37,817 nt of DNA from Acetonema longum DSM 6540 (GTDB lineage Bacteria; Bacillota; Negativicutes; Sporomusales; Acetonemataceae), in assembly GCF_000219125.1 (NCBI RefSeq), contig NZ_AFGF01000076.1, positions 4,769 through 42,585 on the forward strand, read 5' to 3'. Positions 8,527 to 17,917 of this stretch are shown here, in pieces; position 1 is the first letter of the stretch, and every line of letters starts with the position of its first letter. The notes under the pieces were generated by a model. It was not told the origin of the DNA, did no database searches, and saw only the letters and a list, made by a program, of their open reading frames with translations. The position numbers and the translations under genes were made by a program.

Positions 8527-8549
8527 GGTTTTCCTTCCCTCCCCGGGTA

Positions 8550-9542
8550 TTAGAGTATCATAGTAACCGGCCAAAGGCCGCCGGAATGTTCCGTTTGAAA
8601 GGCATTCTGCAAATTAACAGCGTCCAGTTCCTTCACCTTACGTAACGGTTTGCTCTGATAATTGGCCAATGTCAGATGGACCAATTGCTGGCTGGGCCGG
8701 TCAAAGTAACGGATCCCATTGTCTTCAAAATATAGATACAGGGCATTGGCGGCCGGCAGGTCTTTGACATTCAGCATATCTCCCTGCCGGCTATAGGTAT
8801 AGAGCAGGGTTTTGGCTTGACCGCCGGCGTTCTTCTGCCCCGTGATCACTGCAAGCAGTTTCCCTTTATCTGTTTGCAGCGATCCCCGGAAACCGTCGGT
8901 CAGGTAGAGCGTGTCCAGCTGTTTGATCCACCGGTCCCGTCCATCGGCGCCAACCGACAGGAGGTAAAGTCCCTGCCGGCTGGGCTGGTAGCCTGACCCT
9001 GACGGATCATTGGCTGCTTTCGGGCTGACCAGCTGAGATATCAGCACATACATGCCATAGGGGTGAGTCATGGCGTCGTGGACCTGCCAGGGAGGCTGCC
9101 GCAGCGCTTGAATCCGTTTGACAAAAGGCTGGTATTTGCCATCCAGCCATTCCCCTTCCCAGACGCCGCCATTGACAAAAGTGAGCTTTCCCTGCCCATG
9201 ACGCCGGTTTTCCCAGTAGGTTCCTTCAAAAATCTGGCCCCGGTTCAAAAACTCTACTTTCCAGCTGCCTTTCATTTTCCCCTGGTTCATGCCCCCCTGG
9301 CCGCGCTGCACCAAACGTCCATGGGTAAACCATTTTAATTCTCCCCGGCCTTCGGCATACCCTTCCTCACTGCCACCCGACCATCTTACCGTTTCATTGG
9401 GCGCCGGCTCCGGATTCCACACCTTTACCCCGGTGACATTATCCCTAATCCACTCAGCAGCCAGAACTTCGCGGCTGACCGTCAGTCCGATCAGACAGAT
9501 CAGAGTTAAACAAAAAAGCTTGACCGCAGATTGTTGAACCAT
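8550..9542 (-). CDS. Exported MORN-repeat protein
   Basis: The 330-residue product has a signal peptide (to about residue 28, VLAAEW). Two or three MORN-type repeats follow: EGYAEGRGELKWFTHG (about 60-75), FEGTYWENRRHGQGKLTF and VWEGEWLDGKY (about 107-140). MORN repeats form elongated beta-hairpin stacks used for binding. The C-terminal 190 residues (LYLLSVGADGRDRW... LLAVITGQKNAGGQ... LYLYFEDNGIRYF) look like beta-propeller-style strands, but I cannot assign a family. Start: ATG 5 nt after GGGGGG. It precedes the alcohol dehydrogenase by 23 bp. No enzymatic motif is visible. Confidence 0.75.
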   Translation of the reverse strand: MVQQSAVKLFCLTLICLIGLTVSREVLAAEWIRDNVTGVKVWNPEPAPNETVRWSGGSEEGYAEGRGELKWFTHGRLVQRGQGGMNQGKMKGSWKVEFLNRGQIFEGTYWENRRHGQGKLTFVNGGVWEGEWLDGKYQPFVKRIQALRQPPWQVHDAMTHPYGMYVLISQLVSPKAANDPSGSGYQPSRQGLYLLSVGADGRDRWIKQLDTLYLTDGFRGSLQTDKGKLLAVITGQKNAGGQAKTLLYTYSRQGDMLNVKDLPAANALYLYFEDNGIRYFDRPSQQLVHLTLANYQSKPLRKVKELDAVNLQNAFQTEHSGGLWPVTMIL

Positions 9543-9666
9543 GCTAACCCCCCGCTTATGTTATAATGCTTCTGATCGTTTTTAATAGCATGCAACATAT
9601 TCTCAAACATTCTATATTTTTCCGGCTCATTCCTGCTTTATGGATGAACTGCCGGATACAGCTATA

Positions 9667-9709
9667 AGAAAAAGCCTCCTGCCGCAAAATCATCTGCAGC
9701 AGGAGGCTT
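9667..9709 (-). terminator. Intrinsic terminator of the RND efflux operon
   Basis: On the minus strand AAGCCTCCTGC (9699-9709) pairs with GCAGGAGGCTT (9672-9682), though the plus-strand arms also contain a few extra bases in the loop. The stem is followed by TTTTTCTTAT. It lies about 45 bp after the RND stop codon. Confidence 0.85.
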
Positions 9710-9751
9710 GGATTCATCGGAACAAGATTCTACGTAATCCAGTCCCTGATC

Positions 9752-12700
9752 TTATCTGAGGGAAACCTTTTTGTCTTTACGCCCGCTTATTTTAGCCACA
9801 ATACGTTCAATCACGACAAACAGAACCGGCACTAAAAATATTCCGATCACTGTGGCGCTGATCATGCCTCCTACTACCGCCGTTCCCATGGCGGTTCTGG
9901 AGCCCGCGCCGGCGCCTTTGGCCAGAGCCAAGGGCAGGCAGCCGATAATAAAGGCCAGAGACGTCATCAGGATAGGCCGCAGCCGCAGGCAGCAGGCTTC
10001 TATCGCCGCCTTCACCGGATCCATGCCCCCATCCACCCGGACTTTGGCAAATTCAACGATCAGAATGGCGTTTTTGGCCGCCAGTCCGATCAGCATGATT
10101 AAGCCGATCTGCATGTAGACGTTCACATCCAGTCCCCGGGCATATTGAGCCAGCACGGAGCCCAGCAGTCCGGTGGGAATGGATAAGAGCACCGCAAAAG
10201 GAATGCTCCAGCTCTCATAGAGAGCAGCCAGACACAGGAAGCTGAACAGGATGGCAAAGCCGAAGACAATGGGAGCGCGACCGCCGGATATTTTTTCTTC
10301 CCGGCTCTGGCCCGACCATTCATAACTAAAGCTAGCCGGCAGGGTCTGCCCCGCCACTTGCTCCAGGGCGGTTATGACCTGACCGGAACTGTAGCCGGGG
10401 GCGGCATTGGCAGTGATCTGGATAGACCGGGAGGCGTTGTAGCGGGTGACAACGGTAGGCGCATTGATCATCACCGGCTTTACCAGGGTGCTTAACGGCA
10501 CCATAGAGCCGCCGGAGCTGCGCACATGCAGAAAGCGGACAGCATTGGCATCGGCGCGGAATTCGCTTTCAGCCTGCATGATCACCTTGTAGGTACGGCC
10601 GAACCGGTTCAGGTCATTGACCTGCAGACCGCCGAGGAAGGTCTGCAGGGCGTTGAAGACATCCTGCACCGGCACTCCCAGGGCCTTGGCTTTTTCCCGG
10701 TCTAGCTCAAAACGGTAGCCGGGCGTATCACTGCGGAATCCGGAATAGATTACAGCGATTTCCGGGCGCTGACGGGCAGCGGCGACAAATTGCTGGGCTA
10801 CCTGGCTCATTTCATCCATGCTGCCGCCGCTTCTGTCCAGGAGCATCAGGCTAAGGCCGCCGACTGAACCCACACCGGGCAGAGCCGGCGCATTAAAGGC
10901 CATGATCACGGCTTCCGGGATATCTTTGGTTTTACCCATTGCCGAGCGCAGCAGGGAGTTCACCTGAAGAGACTTATCCGCTCGTTTCTCCCAGGGTTCC
11001 AGAGCTGAGACCACAAGGGCTGAGTTAGGCTTCATGGAGCCGGATAGGATGTCAAAGCCGGTAATTTCCAGGGTATTTTCTATGCCCGAAATGGAGCGAA
11101 AATTCTCGCCGACTTTGTCCACTACGGCGGTGGTCCGGTTCATGCTGGCCGCTTCCGGCAGCATCACCGAGGAGAAAAAGTATCCCTGGTCTTCATCGGG
11201 GACGAAGGATGAAGGCAAGGCTGTAAACAGACCTGCCGTCAGAACCACAATGACCACTAAGCCCACCAGCCAGGCGCCGGAACGGCGGATGGAGCCGGCC
11301 ACACCCCGGCCGTATTTCTCAATGGTGGCGTCAAACCAGTCATTAAAGCGCTGAAACAGTCCGCCCAGCCGGCCGGAATGAGCCGTGCCGTCATGGGGCT
11401 GCAGCAGCATGGCGCACAATGCCGGGGTCAAAGTCAGAGCCACCAGGGCCGACAGGGCCATGGACACCGTGATGGTCAGGGCAAATTGCTTATACAGTAC
11501 GCCAACCGTACCGCCGAAGAAGGCCACCGGAATAAACACCGAAGCCAGCACGAAAGCGATGGCAACGACCGGTCCGGCCACTTCCTCCATGGCCCGGTAA
11601 GTGGCCTGGCGGGGATCAAGACCGGAATAGCGGATATGATACTCCACCGCCTCCACCACGACGATGGCGTCGTCAACCACCAGACCTACCGCCAGCACCA
11701 TGGCGAATAAAGTCAGGGTATTGATGGTAAAACCCATCATCAGAAAAACGGCAAATGTGCCGATAAGGGAAACCGGAATAGCCAGCATAGGAATGAGGGT
11801 GGCCCGCCAGCTCTGCAAAAAAAGGAACACGATAATCAATACCAACACTAACGCTTCGCCGAAGGTTTTCAGCACTTCCTTGAGGGATTCCTGCACGAAG
11901 ATGGTGTTATCCACCACAATTTTGTGCTCCATATCCGGCGGAAAACGCTTGGCCGCGTTTTCGATAACCTCCCGGACCTGAGCTACTGTTTCCAGGGCAT
12001 TGGCGTCTGAAGTCAGCTGAACCGAAAAGGCGGTGGACTCTTCGCCGCTGATATTGTTTTTAAACGTATATTCCCTGGCGCCCCACTCCGCTCTGGCTAC
12101 GTCCTCCAGACGGACAAAGGAGCCGTCAGGCTGGGAGCGGATAATGATTTTGCCGAATTCCTCCGGTTCCGCCAAGCGTCCTTCCACTCTGGCGGTATAC
12201 TGAAATTCCTGCTGGGCCGCCGTGGGCAGCTGGCCGATATTGCCGGCCGGGGACTGAACATTCTGCTCCTTGACGGCATTGTAGACATCACTGGCCGTAA
12301 TCCCTAAACGGGCCATCTTATCAGGTCGCAGCCAGATTCGCATGCCGAAGTCCGGTCCGAACTCCATGACGTTGCCGACGCCTTTGACCCGTTTCAATTC
12401 TTCTACCACATAGATGCTGCCATAGTTTTTGAGAAAAACACTGTCATAGGTTTTATTGGGGGAAAACAGGGCAAAAAACATGACATTATCAGGGGAAGTC
12501 TTTTTGGTGACCACACCGGCCTGCAATACTTCCTGGGGCAGCTGAGAGTTGGCCTGAGCCACCCGGTTCTGGACCTGAACCGCTGCGTTATCAGCGTCAA
12601 CTCCTACCTCAAACTGCACGTCCAGGGAGTATCTGCCGTTATCGGAACTGGAAGACTTCATGGATACAGCGCCTTCCACTCCGTTGACCTGCTGCTCGAT

Positions 12701-12892
12701 AATCTGGGCGATGGACTGTTCCACCACTTCCGCGTTAGCGCCTACATAAGAGGCGCTGACATTGACAATAGGCGGTGAAATCTGCGGGTACTGGGCAACC
12801 GGTAAAACGAAGATGGAAATTAAGCCGCCCAAGACTATCAGAATCGACAGGACGATGGCAAATACCGGCCGGTCGATAAAAAATTTAGCCAT
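9752..12892 (-). CDS. RND multidrug efflux transporter, HAE1 (AcrB/MexB) type
   Basis: The 1046-residue length matches AcrB (1049). It starts MAKFFIDRPVFAIVLSI as HAE1 pumps do, with 12 predicted helices in two halves and two large periplasmic loops. The proton-relay residues are present: the TM4 Asp pair in VLAVGLVVDDAIVVVE and the TM10 Lys in GLAAKNAILIVEFAK. It exports hydrophobic compounds across both membranes by proton antiport, as a trimer with the adaptor encoded 11 bp upstream and an outer-membrane channel not encoded here. AGGAGG precedes the ATG by 7 nt. Its presence in a Firmicute supports the diderm assignment. Substrates cannot be read from the sequence. Confidence 0.96.
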   Translation of the reverse strand: MAKFFIDRPVFAIVLSILIVLGGLISIFVLPVAQYPQISPPIVNVSASYVGANAEVVEQSIAQIIEQQVNGVEGAVSMKSSSSDNGRYSLDVQFEVGVDADNAAVQVQNRVAQANSQLPQEVLQAGVVTKKTSPDNVMFFALFSPNKTYDSVFLKNYGSIYVVEELKRVKGVGNVMEFGPDFGMRIWLRPDKMARLGITASDVYNAVKEQNVQSPAGNIGQLPTAAQQEFQYTARVEGRLAEPEEFGKIIIRSQPDGSFVRLEDVARAEWGAREYTFKNNISGEESTAFSVQLTSDANALETVAQVREVIENAAKRFPPDMEHKIVVDNTIFVQESLKEVLKTFGEALVLVLIIVFLFLQSWRATLIPMLAIPVSLIGTFAVFLMMGFTINTLTLFAMVLAVGLVVDDAIVVVEAVEYHIRYSGLDPRQATYRAMEEVAGPVVAIAFVLASVFIPVAFFGGTVGVLYKQFALTITVSMALSALVALTLTPALCAMLLQPHDGTAHSGRLGGLFQRFNDWFDATIEKYGRGVAGSIRRSGAWLVGLVVIVVLTAGLFTALPSSFVPDEDQGYFFSSVMLPEAASMNRTTAVVDKVGENFRSISGIENTLEITGFDILSGSMKPNSALVVSALEPWEKRADKSLQVNSLLRSAMGKTKDIPEAVIMAFNAPALPGVGSVGGLSLMLLDRSGGSMDEMSQVAQQFVAAARQRPEIAVIYSGFRSDTPGYRFELDREKAKALGVPVQDVFNALQTFLGGLQVNDLNRFGRTYKVIMQAESEFRADANAVRFLHVRSSGGSMVPLSTLVKPVMINAPTVVTRYNASRSIQITANAAPGYSSGQVITALEQVAGQTLPASFSYEWSGQSREEKISGGRAPIVFGFAILFSFLCLAALYESWSIPFAVLLSIPTGLLGSVLAQYARGLDVNVYMQIGLIMLIGLAAKNAILIVEFAKVRVDGGMDPVKAAIEACCLRLRPILMTSLAFIIGCLPLALAKGAGAGSRTAMGTAVVGGMISATVIGIFLVPVLFVVIERIVAKISGRKDKKVSLR

Positions 12893-12903
12893 CAGATTGC
12901 CTC

Positions 12904-14067
12904 CTACTTAGCCGCCGGCTGAGATAAATCGTCCGGCGTAATCATCGTTACCGCAAGAGGCGTTCCGGGGGGAGTTTTCATAAAGCCTTCCACGATTACC
13001 CTGTCCTGAGACGTCAATCCTTCTTCCACGATCTGCATATTGCCGATACGGGGCCCCAGTGTGACCGGACGGGTCTCGGCCTTATCCCCTGCCGCCACGA
13101 CGGTAATCAGGGTTTTGCCGAGGAGCTCCTGCACGGCTCTTTGCGGCACCAGAAGAGCATTGGCGCGTATTTCACCGGTAGCCTGGATACGGGCGAACAT
13201 ACCCGGTACCAGCAGCTGATCCGGATTCTCAAACAAGGCTTTTAAGGCCAGAGTTCCGGTTTGCTGGGCCAGACCCCGGTCCACCTGCTCCACCTTGCCC
13301 GGCAATGGATACCGGACGCCGTCGCCAAGAATCAGGACCAGCCCTTCGCCCCATTCGGCGGCTGAATTGCCCGCCCGGGCCAGACGCAGGTATTCGGTTT
13401 CACTCATGTTAAAACGGACCCGCACCGGGTCTAAAGAAGAAATGGTAGCCAGTATCGTTTGCCCGGCCTGGACAAAGTTGCCTTCGCTGAGAGTCTCCAC
13501 ATCCACCCGGCCGTTCAGGGGTGAAACCACTGTCGTGTCCTCCAGATCGATCCGGGCCTGTTCCACCCTGGCCTGGCTGGCATTGACCCTGGCCAGGGCC
13601 TGTTGCTCTTCCGCCAGAATATTGTCTACCATTTGCTGGGCAACCGCCTGCTGGGTAACCAGGGTCTGATACCGGACCACATCCCGGCGCACCCGGCTCA
13701 AGGCCGCCTCGGCCTCGGCCAGTTGGGCCTGGTAATCACTCTGGGCCGCCTCATAGGGGCGGCGGTCAATTTGAAATAAAGGCTGCCCTTGTTTTACGGC
13801 ATCGCCGCCTTTGACCATTTTAGCGGTAATATTGCCGGACACTCTGGCCCGTACCTGGGCCTCGTCTCTGGCTTCCACCTCGCCAATAAATTCATATGTA
13901 ACAGGTGTCGCCTGTTGCAGGACCTGCATGGCTTTCACTGCAACCGCCTGAGAGGGCAGATCTGTCGACTGCTTACCGCCGCATCCTGTCAGAGTCAGTA
14001 ACGCAAGTACACCGGCGCACAGGGCCACGCCTCGCATTCGTAAACTCATGGATGGTTGAATGAACAT
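12904..14067 (-). CDS. RND periplasmic adaptor (membrane fusion lipoprotein, AcrA type)
   Basis: The 387-residue lipoprotein has a lipobox (LTLTGC, Cys about 29) and the adaptor order: barrel-sandwich/lipoyl half (VRARVSGNITAKMVKGGDAVKQGQPLF pattern, about 70-105), an alpha-helical coiled-coil hairpin (about 105-170, Ala/Gln/Arg rich), the second lipoyl half (VVSPLNGRVDVETLSEGNFV), then beta-barrel and membrane-proximal domains. It couples the RND trimer to a TolC-like channel. AAGGAGG lies 9 nt before the ATG. It sits 119 bp after tetR and 11 bp before the pump gene. Confidence 0.95.
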   Translation of the reverse strand: MFIQPSMSLRMRGVALCAGVLALLTLTGCGGKQSTDLPSQAVAVKAMQVLQQATPVTYEFIGEVEARDEAQVRARVSGNITAKMVKGGDAVKQGQPLFQIDRRPYEAAQSDYQAQLAEAEAALSRVRRDVVRYQTLVTQQAVAQQMVDNILAEEQQALARVNASQARVEQARIDLEDTTVVSPLNGRVDVETLSEGNFVQAGQTILATISSLDPVRVRFNMSETEYLRLARAGNSAAEWGEGLVLILGDGVRYPLPGKVEQVDRGLAQQTGTLALKALFENPDQLLVPGMFARIQATGEIRANALLVPQRAVQELLGKTLITVVAAGDKAETRPVTLGPRIGNMQIVEEGLTSQDRVIVEGFMKTPPGTPLAVTMITPDDLSQPAAK

Positions 14068-14186
14068 ATTGTGTTTCCTCCTTATGCGGTTGTATGTATA
14101 TAATAACGTCCTCCCGGCACCGGTTGTCTTCGACGCCGCAAGAACGATGACTGGAAAACTGAGACGGCTATTTCCCGCCGAATTTA

Positions 14187-14744
14187 TTATCCTCTCGGAA
14201 TCAGCCCGTAGAGCAGGAGATGAACCGTGGAGGATTTGGCCTCTTCCAAAGAGATATTATGCTGCGCCAAAAAGCGATGATCAACGATTTCACTCATACA
14301 GCCTTTAATTATCTTTTTTAACAGAGTCAGATGCATCAGACAGAGCTCTCTTCTGTCCATAGCGGCCTGCAGGAAATCCGCCATGATCGCCCAATCCTGT
14401 TCAAACAGATGCTCGATCCTATGCCACTCCTCCGGCATAAACCGTTTTATTTCTTCCCCCATCCTGCCGGTAGTGGGAGAAAATACGGTAGGGGTTACGC
14501 ATAAAATGTCTCTCAATTTTTGCTGAAAGGGTAAAGCCGGATCGGCGATAATTTTCTTATGCTGCTCCCGGATATCCAGAAAGATGGCATATAAGATGGA
14601 CCGAATCAAATCCTCTTTCGATTCAAAGTGCTCATAAAGGCAACGTTTGCTGACGCCAAGCTGACGCGCCAGATCACCCATAGTAAATTTTAAGCCTCGC
14701 TCACTCATTTCCTCCACAGCGGCAGTCATAATCCTTTTTCGCAC
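14187..14744 (-). CDS. TetR-family repressor of the RND operon
   Basis: The reading frame is open upstream to 14786. I prefer the GTG at 14744 (185 residues, VRKRIMTAAVEEMSERG) because GGGTGGGG precedes it and TetR proteins usually start just before this helix; an ATG at 14759 is an alternative. The N-terminal helix-turn-helix is clear (FTMGDLARQLGVSKRCLYEHFESKEDLI). The C-terminal domain is divergent and should bind the inducer. A strong promoter and a palindromic operator lie directly upstream, and the MFP and RND genes follow on the same strand. This is the standard layout of an autoregulated efflux repressor. Confidence 0.88.
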   Translation of the reverse strand: MRKRIMTAAVEEMSERGLKFTMGDLARQLGVSKRCLYEHFESKEDLIRSILYAIFLDIREQHKKIIADPALPFQQKLRDILCVTPTVFSPTTGRMGEEIKRFMPEEWHRIEHLFEQDWAIMADFLQAAMDRRELCLMHLTLLKKIIKGCMSEIVDHRFLAQHNISLEEAKSSTVHLLLYGLIPRG

Positions 14745-14790
14745 CGATACCCCACCCATCTCGCCAAAATTGCCTGCAAAAGTCACTCGC

Positions 14791-14816
14791 GGTACTGAAA
14801 TAGTTTTTCTAGTACC
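14791..14816 (-). promoter_or_regulatory. Palindromic operator of the tetR-efflux operon
   Basis: GGTACT-GAAA / TTTTCT-AGTACC forms an interrupted palindrome with perfect GGTACT/AGTACC outer arms. It begins about 10 bp after the -10 box, spanning roughly +3 to +28, where bound repressor would block transcription. Confidence 0.65.
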
Positions 14817-14825
14817 ACGGGTTTA

Positions 14826-14853
14826 ATTATATCATATGGGGCACTGCTGTCAA
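14826..14853 (-). promoter_or_regulatory. Sigma-A promoter of the tetR-efflux operon
   Basis: On the minus strand TTGACA (14848-14853), a 16-bp spacer and TATAAT (14826-14831) are both perfect hexamers. It reads toward tetR, MFP and RND. Confidence 0.8.
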
Positions 14854-14942
14854 CAGAGGCACGGGTGCTTCAATGCCGCGCAGTGTCCCGAAAGCTAGGA
14901 TTTTGTTCTTGTTTTCTAATCTTCTTGTATAAAATTTACGAC

Positions 14943-16193
14943 TTACTCTTGCTGTCTCTCTTTTTCGAAGTAGTGGCTGAAGCTGCCGATGGTAAGACCA
15001 GGGACCCAATCCTGAAGCTGACGAACAAAGCGACTGATGCCAACCGCCTTGGCCACAGACTGAGGCATGATGCTCAGGAAGGCGTCCGGATCCAGATTCA
15101 AGTTGCGCAACTGGATCATGGGCACAGAAGTTTCCCGCAAAAAGTCCCGCCAGGCCGCCAGTTCTTCCGGCCGGTCATTCAGGCCGGGAAACAGCAGCAT
15201 ATTCAGGGATATGCTGACGCCTTTGCCCTGGGCGTAAGCAATGGATTGCTTTACGTCATCCAGAGAGTAGGAGGAACGGTAATAGGCCTGATAAGTGGCC
15301 GGAATGGCGCTGATGATGCTGACCCGCATGCTGTCAAGGCCGGCGTCGACGATGGCCCGGATTCCTTCCGTAAAGCCGGCGTTGGTATTGATATTAATGA
15401 TCCCACGTCCGGTCTTTTCCCGCACGGTCCTGATGGCTGGCGCGATCTGGGCATAGGCCAGGGAAGGTTCCCCCTCGCAGCCCTGACCAAAGCTGATGAT
15501 TGGCTCCGGAGCGTAAGTCAGGTGATAGGCGGCCACAGCCGCGATCTCTTCACTGGTAGGGCTAAAGTCGATCCGGTTTTGGGGGGACGGACAGCATTCG
15601 GCCGGCTGCAGGGAGATACAGCCGAAACAGTTGGCGTTGCAAACCGGTGAAGCGGGAATGCCGGCTTCCCAGCGGCGATAGAACAGATTCTGGGCCGTGC
15701 AGCAGTGCCAAGTCAAAGAACAGCGGGCTAACTGTCTGACAATCCGGTTGTCGGGAAGCTCTTTTTCCACTGCCTTGACCTTTTGCGCCAGGTCCGGCGA
15801 ATTATAGCGCCAAGGATGCCATTTATGGTTATTGTCGGTCTTCATGGCGGCCACCATCATCTGGTCCTTGCGCAAGGCCACGGCGGCATAACCATAAAGA
15901 GGCAGAACCGGCGCTTCCTGCTGCCGGACAAAAGCCGGCAGCAGGGTACGGGTATAGCCCACCGGCAGCATGGCCGCCACAGCCAGCAGAGGGCCGGCAA
16001 TAGGCTGAATCTGCCCCTTGCGGGCTGCCAGTGCGCTTCTTCCCGGCAGGAACATTAACTCCGCCCCTTCAGGCAGCGGAATTACATCCTTGTCGGTCAA
16101 TACCGTCTGGTCATACCCACTCCGGCCAACAGCCTGATACCCGGGAGCATCGTAGATTTCCCCTTTGGAGTCTGCGTATAATGCAGTCAGCAT
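14943..16193 (-). CDS. Radical SAM protein of unknown function
   Basis: The 416-residue protein carries a CNANCFGC motif (Cys185, Cys189 and Cys192), the CX3CX2C ligand set for the radical-SAM 4Fe-4S cluster. A partial TIM-barrel follows, with the GQGCEGEPSLA glycine-rich SAM motif, an INTNAGF strand, SIISAIPATYQAYYR and LLFPGLNDRPEE. About 160 residues precede the cluster and include an extra CysCys-rich patch (CSLTWHCC). No SPASM-type Cys cluster is obvious at the C-terminus. The start is 10 bp after the pth stop; GGGGG overlaps that stop and serves as the ribosome site, so it is probably the last gene of the glmU-prs-pth transcript. Substrate is unknown. Confidence 0.85.
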   Translation of the reverse strand: MLTALYADSKGEIYDAPGYQAVGRSGYDQTVLTDKDVIPLPEGAELMFLPGRSALAARKGQIQPIAGPLLAVAAMLPVGYTRTLLPAFVRQQEAPVLPLYGYAAVALRKDQMMVAAMKTDNNHKWHPWRYNSPDLAQKVKAVEKELPDNRIVRQLARCSLTWHCCTAQNLFYRRWEAGIPASPVCNANCFGCISLQPAECCPSPQNRIDFSPTSEEIAAVAAYHLTYAPEPIISFGQGCEGEPSLAYAQIAPAIRTVREKTGRGIININTNAGFTEGIRAIVDAGLDSMRVSIISAIPATYQAYYRSSYSLDDVKQSIAYAQGKGVSISLNMLLFPGLNDRPEELAAWRDFLRETSVPMIQLRNLNLDPDAFLSIMPQSVAKAVGISRFVRQLQDWVPGLTIGSFSHYFEKERQQE

Positions 16194-16203
16194 GCCGTTC
16201 CCC

Positions 16204-16764
16204 CTACTTGTTAAACTCATTCATGGCTTTAGTCGCCCCATGTTTTAGGATATACTCTACGGCATCAACCGCTCTGGTAATGCTCGCTTCCATGGGGGCT
16301 TTTTCCTCGGCAGTAAACCGGCCCAACACATAATTGGCGGTCTCCCAGCCGGCAGGTGGACGGCCGATGCCGACCCGCATCCGGATAAAGGTATCTTTAT
16401 CCAGATGCACCAGCAAGGATTCAATGCCCTTGTGGCCGCCGGAGCCTCCCTGGAGTCTGAGCCGCAGTTTGCCGGTTGGCAGATCCATGTCGTCGAAGAC
16501 TACGACCACATCCTCCGGCTTTAACTTATACCAGTTAAGCACCGAAGCCACAGCCACTCCGCTTAGATTCATATAGGTCTGGGGCTTCACCAGGATCACC
16601 GGTTCAGCACCGCCCCGATATTCGCTGACCAGAGCTTCATGTTTAAAGCGCCAGTTCTCACACTGCCAGCGCTCAGCCAACTGATCTAAAGTTATAAAAC
16701 CCACGTTATGCCGGGTCTGGCTGTACTCCTGTCCCGGATTGCCCAATCCCACAACTACCTTCAT
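16204..16764 (-). CDS. pth: Peptidyl-tRNA hydrolase
   Basis: The 186-residue enzyme starts MKVVVGLGNPGQEYSQTRHN, with the active-site Asn9 and His19. VVFDDMDLPTGKLRLR supplies the catalytic-loop Asp, and GGSGGHKGIESL the conserved glycine loop. It releases tRNA from dropped-off peptidyl-tRNA in the cytosol. The start was set at this Met, with GGTGA 5 nt upstream; the longer open frame upstream translates repeat E1 and is not coding. It lies downstream of glmU-prs, a common Firmicutes order, with E1 inserted between prs and pth. Confidence 0.97.
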   Translation of the reverse strand: MKVVVGLGNPGQEYSQTRHNVGFITLDQLAERWQCENWRFKHEALVSEYRGGAEPVILVKPQTYMNLSGVAVASVLNWYKLKPEDVVVVFDDMDLPTGKLRLRLQGGSGGHKGIESLLVHLDKDTFIRMRVGIGRPPAGWETANYVLGRFTAEEKAPMEASITRAVDAVEYILKHGATKAMNEFNK

Positions 16765-16784
16765 CAGATTCACCAACTTTATCG

Positions 16785-16910
16785 GAGACCGTTGAAAAAG
16801 GCCCATCTGCGTCGTTGCTCCTGCGGGCGGGCGTTCGACGTACCATCCGAACGTACAGTCTCACGCCCGTCCTCGTCGCGCCTAGCATCTGAGCCTTTTT
16901 GAACGGTCTC
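16785..16910 (+). repeat. Intergenic palindromic repeat E1 (short form)
   Basis: This 126-bp copy has terminal arms GAGACCGTTGAAAAAGGC / GCCTTTTTGAACGGTCTC (one mismatch) and the internal stem CGGGCGT-TCGAC-GTAC-loop-GTAC-AGTCTC-ACGCCCG. It lies between prs and pth inside their operon, 20 bp before the pth start. It lacks the second hairpin of long copies. Plus orientation is defined here as the strand that begins with the GTTGAAAAAGG arm. No target-site duplication is evident. Confidence 0.85.
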
Positions 16911-16928
16911 TATATTATATTAAAATGA

Positions 16929-17882
16929 TTACTCGTTAAACAGCTTGCTTACGGATAAATCGCCATAAATACGGATAAGAGCTTCGCCAAACAAAGGAGC
17001 CACAGACAATACTTTCACCTTGGCGGTGCGTTTTTCCGGCAGCACCGGAATGCTGTTGGTCACCACCAATTCTTTAATACAGGATGCTTCGATGCGCTCA
17101 ATAGCGGGAGGGCTAAGCACCGGATGGGTACAGCAGGCATAGACTTCTTTGGCCCCATGGGCCTTTAAAGCGGCGGCGCCTTCCGACAAGGAACCGGCCG
17201 TATCGACAATGTCATCTACGATGACAGCGGTTTTTCCCTCTACCGAACCGATCAGGTTCATGACTTCGGCCACACCAGGGGCCGGACGCCTTTTTTCGAT
17301 GATGGCGATAGGAGCATGGAGACGGTCGGCCATTTGTCGGGCGCGGGTCACGCCGCCCAGGTCGGGGGATACCACCACAATATCACTGAGTTTTTTCGAT
17401 GTAATATAATCAGCCAGGATCGGCACTCCCAGCAAATGATCCACCGGAATGTCAAAAAAGCCCTGGATTTGACCGGCGTGCAGGTCCATGGTAACCACTC
17501 GGGTCACCCCGGCCACTGTCAGCAGGTTGGCCACCAGTTTGGCCGAAATCGGTTCCCGGCCACGGGTTTTCCGGTCTTGGCGGGCATAGCCGTAATAAGG
17601 AACCACGGCTGTAATGTGCCGGGCCGAGGCCCGTTTGACCGCATCCACCATAATTAAAAGTTCCATCAGGTTTTCATTGACCGGCTGACAGGTGGGCTGA
17701 ACAATAAAGACATCAGCACCCCGTACGCTTTCATCTACCAGGACCTGAATTTCCCCGTTATTAAACCGTCCCACAAAAGCTTCGCCTACGGAAAGTCCCA
17801 GATAAGCCGCGATTTCATCTGCCAGCTCACGGTTCGCATTACCGGTAAGGATCCTGAGTTTTTTCTCGTCTTCTAACACCAT
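16929..17882 (-). CDS. prs: Ribose-phosphate pyrophosphokinase (PRPP synthetase)
   Basis: The 317-residue class I enzyme makes PRPP from ribose 5-phosphate and ATP for purine, pyrimidine, His, Trp and NAD synthesis. Diagnostic motifs are [20 protein letters not shown], the ATP loop [47 protein letters not shown] and the PRPP loop [19 protein letters not shown] lies 9 nt before the ATG. It follows glmU by 35 bp, as in Bacillus, and the nearby purR product is a PRPP-sensing regulator. Confidence 0.98.
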   Translation of the reverse strand: MVLEDEKKLRILTGNANRELADEIAAYLGLSVGEAFVGRFNNGEIQVLVDESVRGADVFIVQPTCQPVNENLMELLIMVDAVKRASARHITAVVPYYGYARQDRKTRGREPISAKLVANLLTVAGVTRVVTMDLHAGQIQGFFDIPVDHLLGVPILADYITSKKLSDIVVVSPDLGGVTRARQMADRLHAPIAIIEKRRPAPGVAEVMNLIGSVEGKTAVIVDDIVDTAGSLSEGAAALKAHGAKEVYACCTHPVLSPPAIERIEASCIKELVVTNSIPVLPEKRTAKVKVLSVAPLFGEALIRIYGDLSVSKLFNE

Positions 17883-17917
17883 GTCGTTTTTCTCCTCCAG
17901 AATTAAGATCAGCCTGG

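Noticed and set aside
11378-11710. Long antisense frames inside the RND, cphA and lptD genes
   Set aside because: They are shadows of GC-rich coding DNA with no ribosome sites and biased composition. The sense strand is unambiguous.
16765-16888. Short arginine-rich frames over E1 (and similar ones over E5 and E6)
   Set aside because: The same peptide-like strings recur because they translate the repeat. They lack ribosome sites and cross inverted arms.
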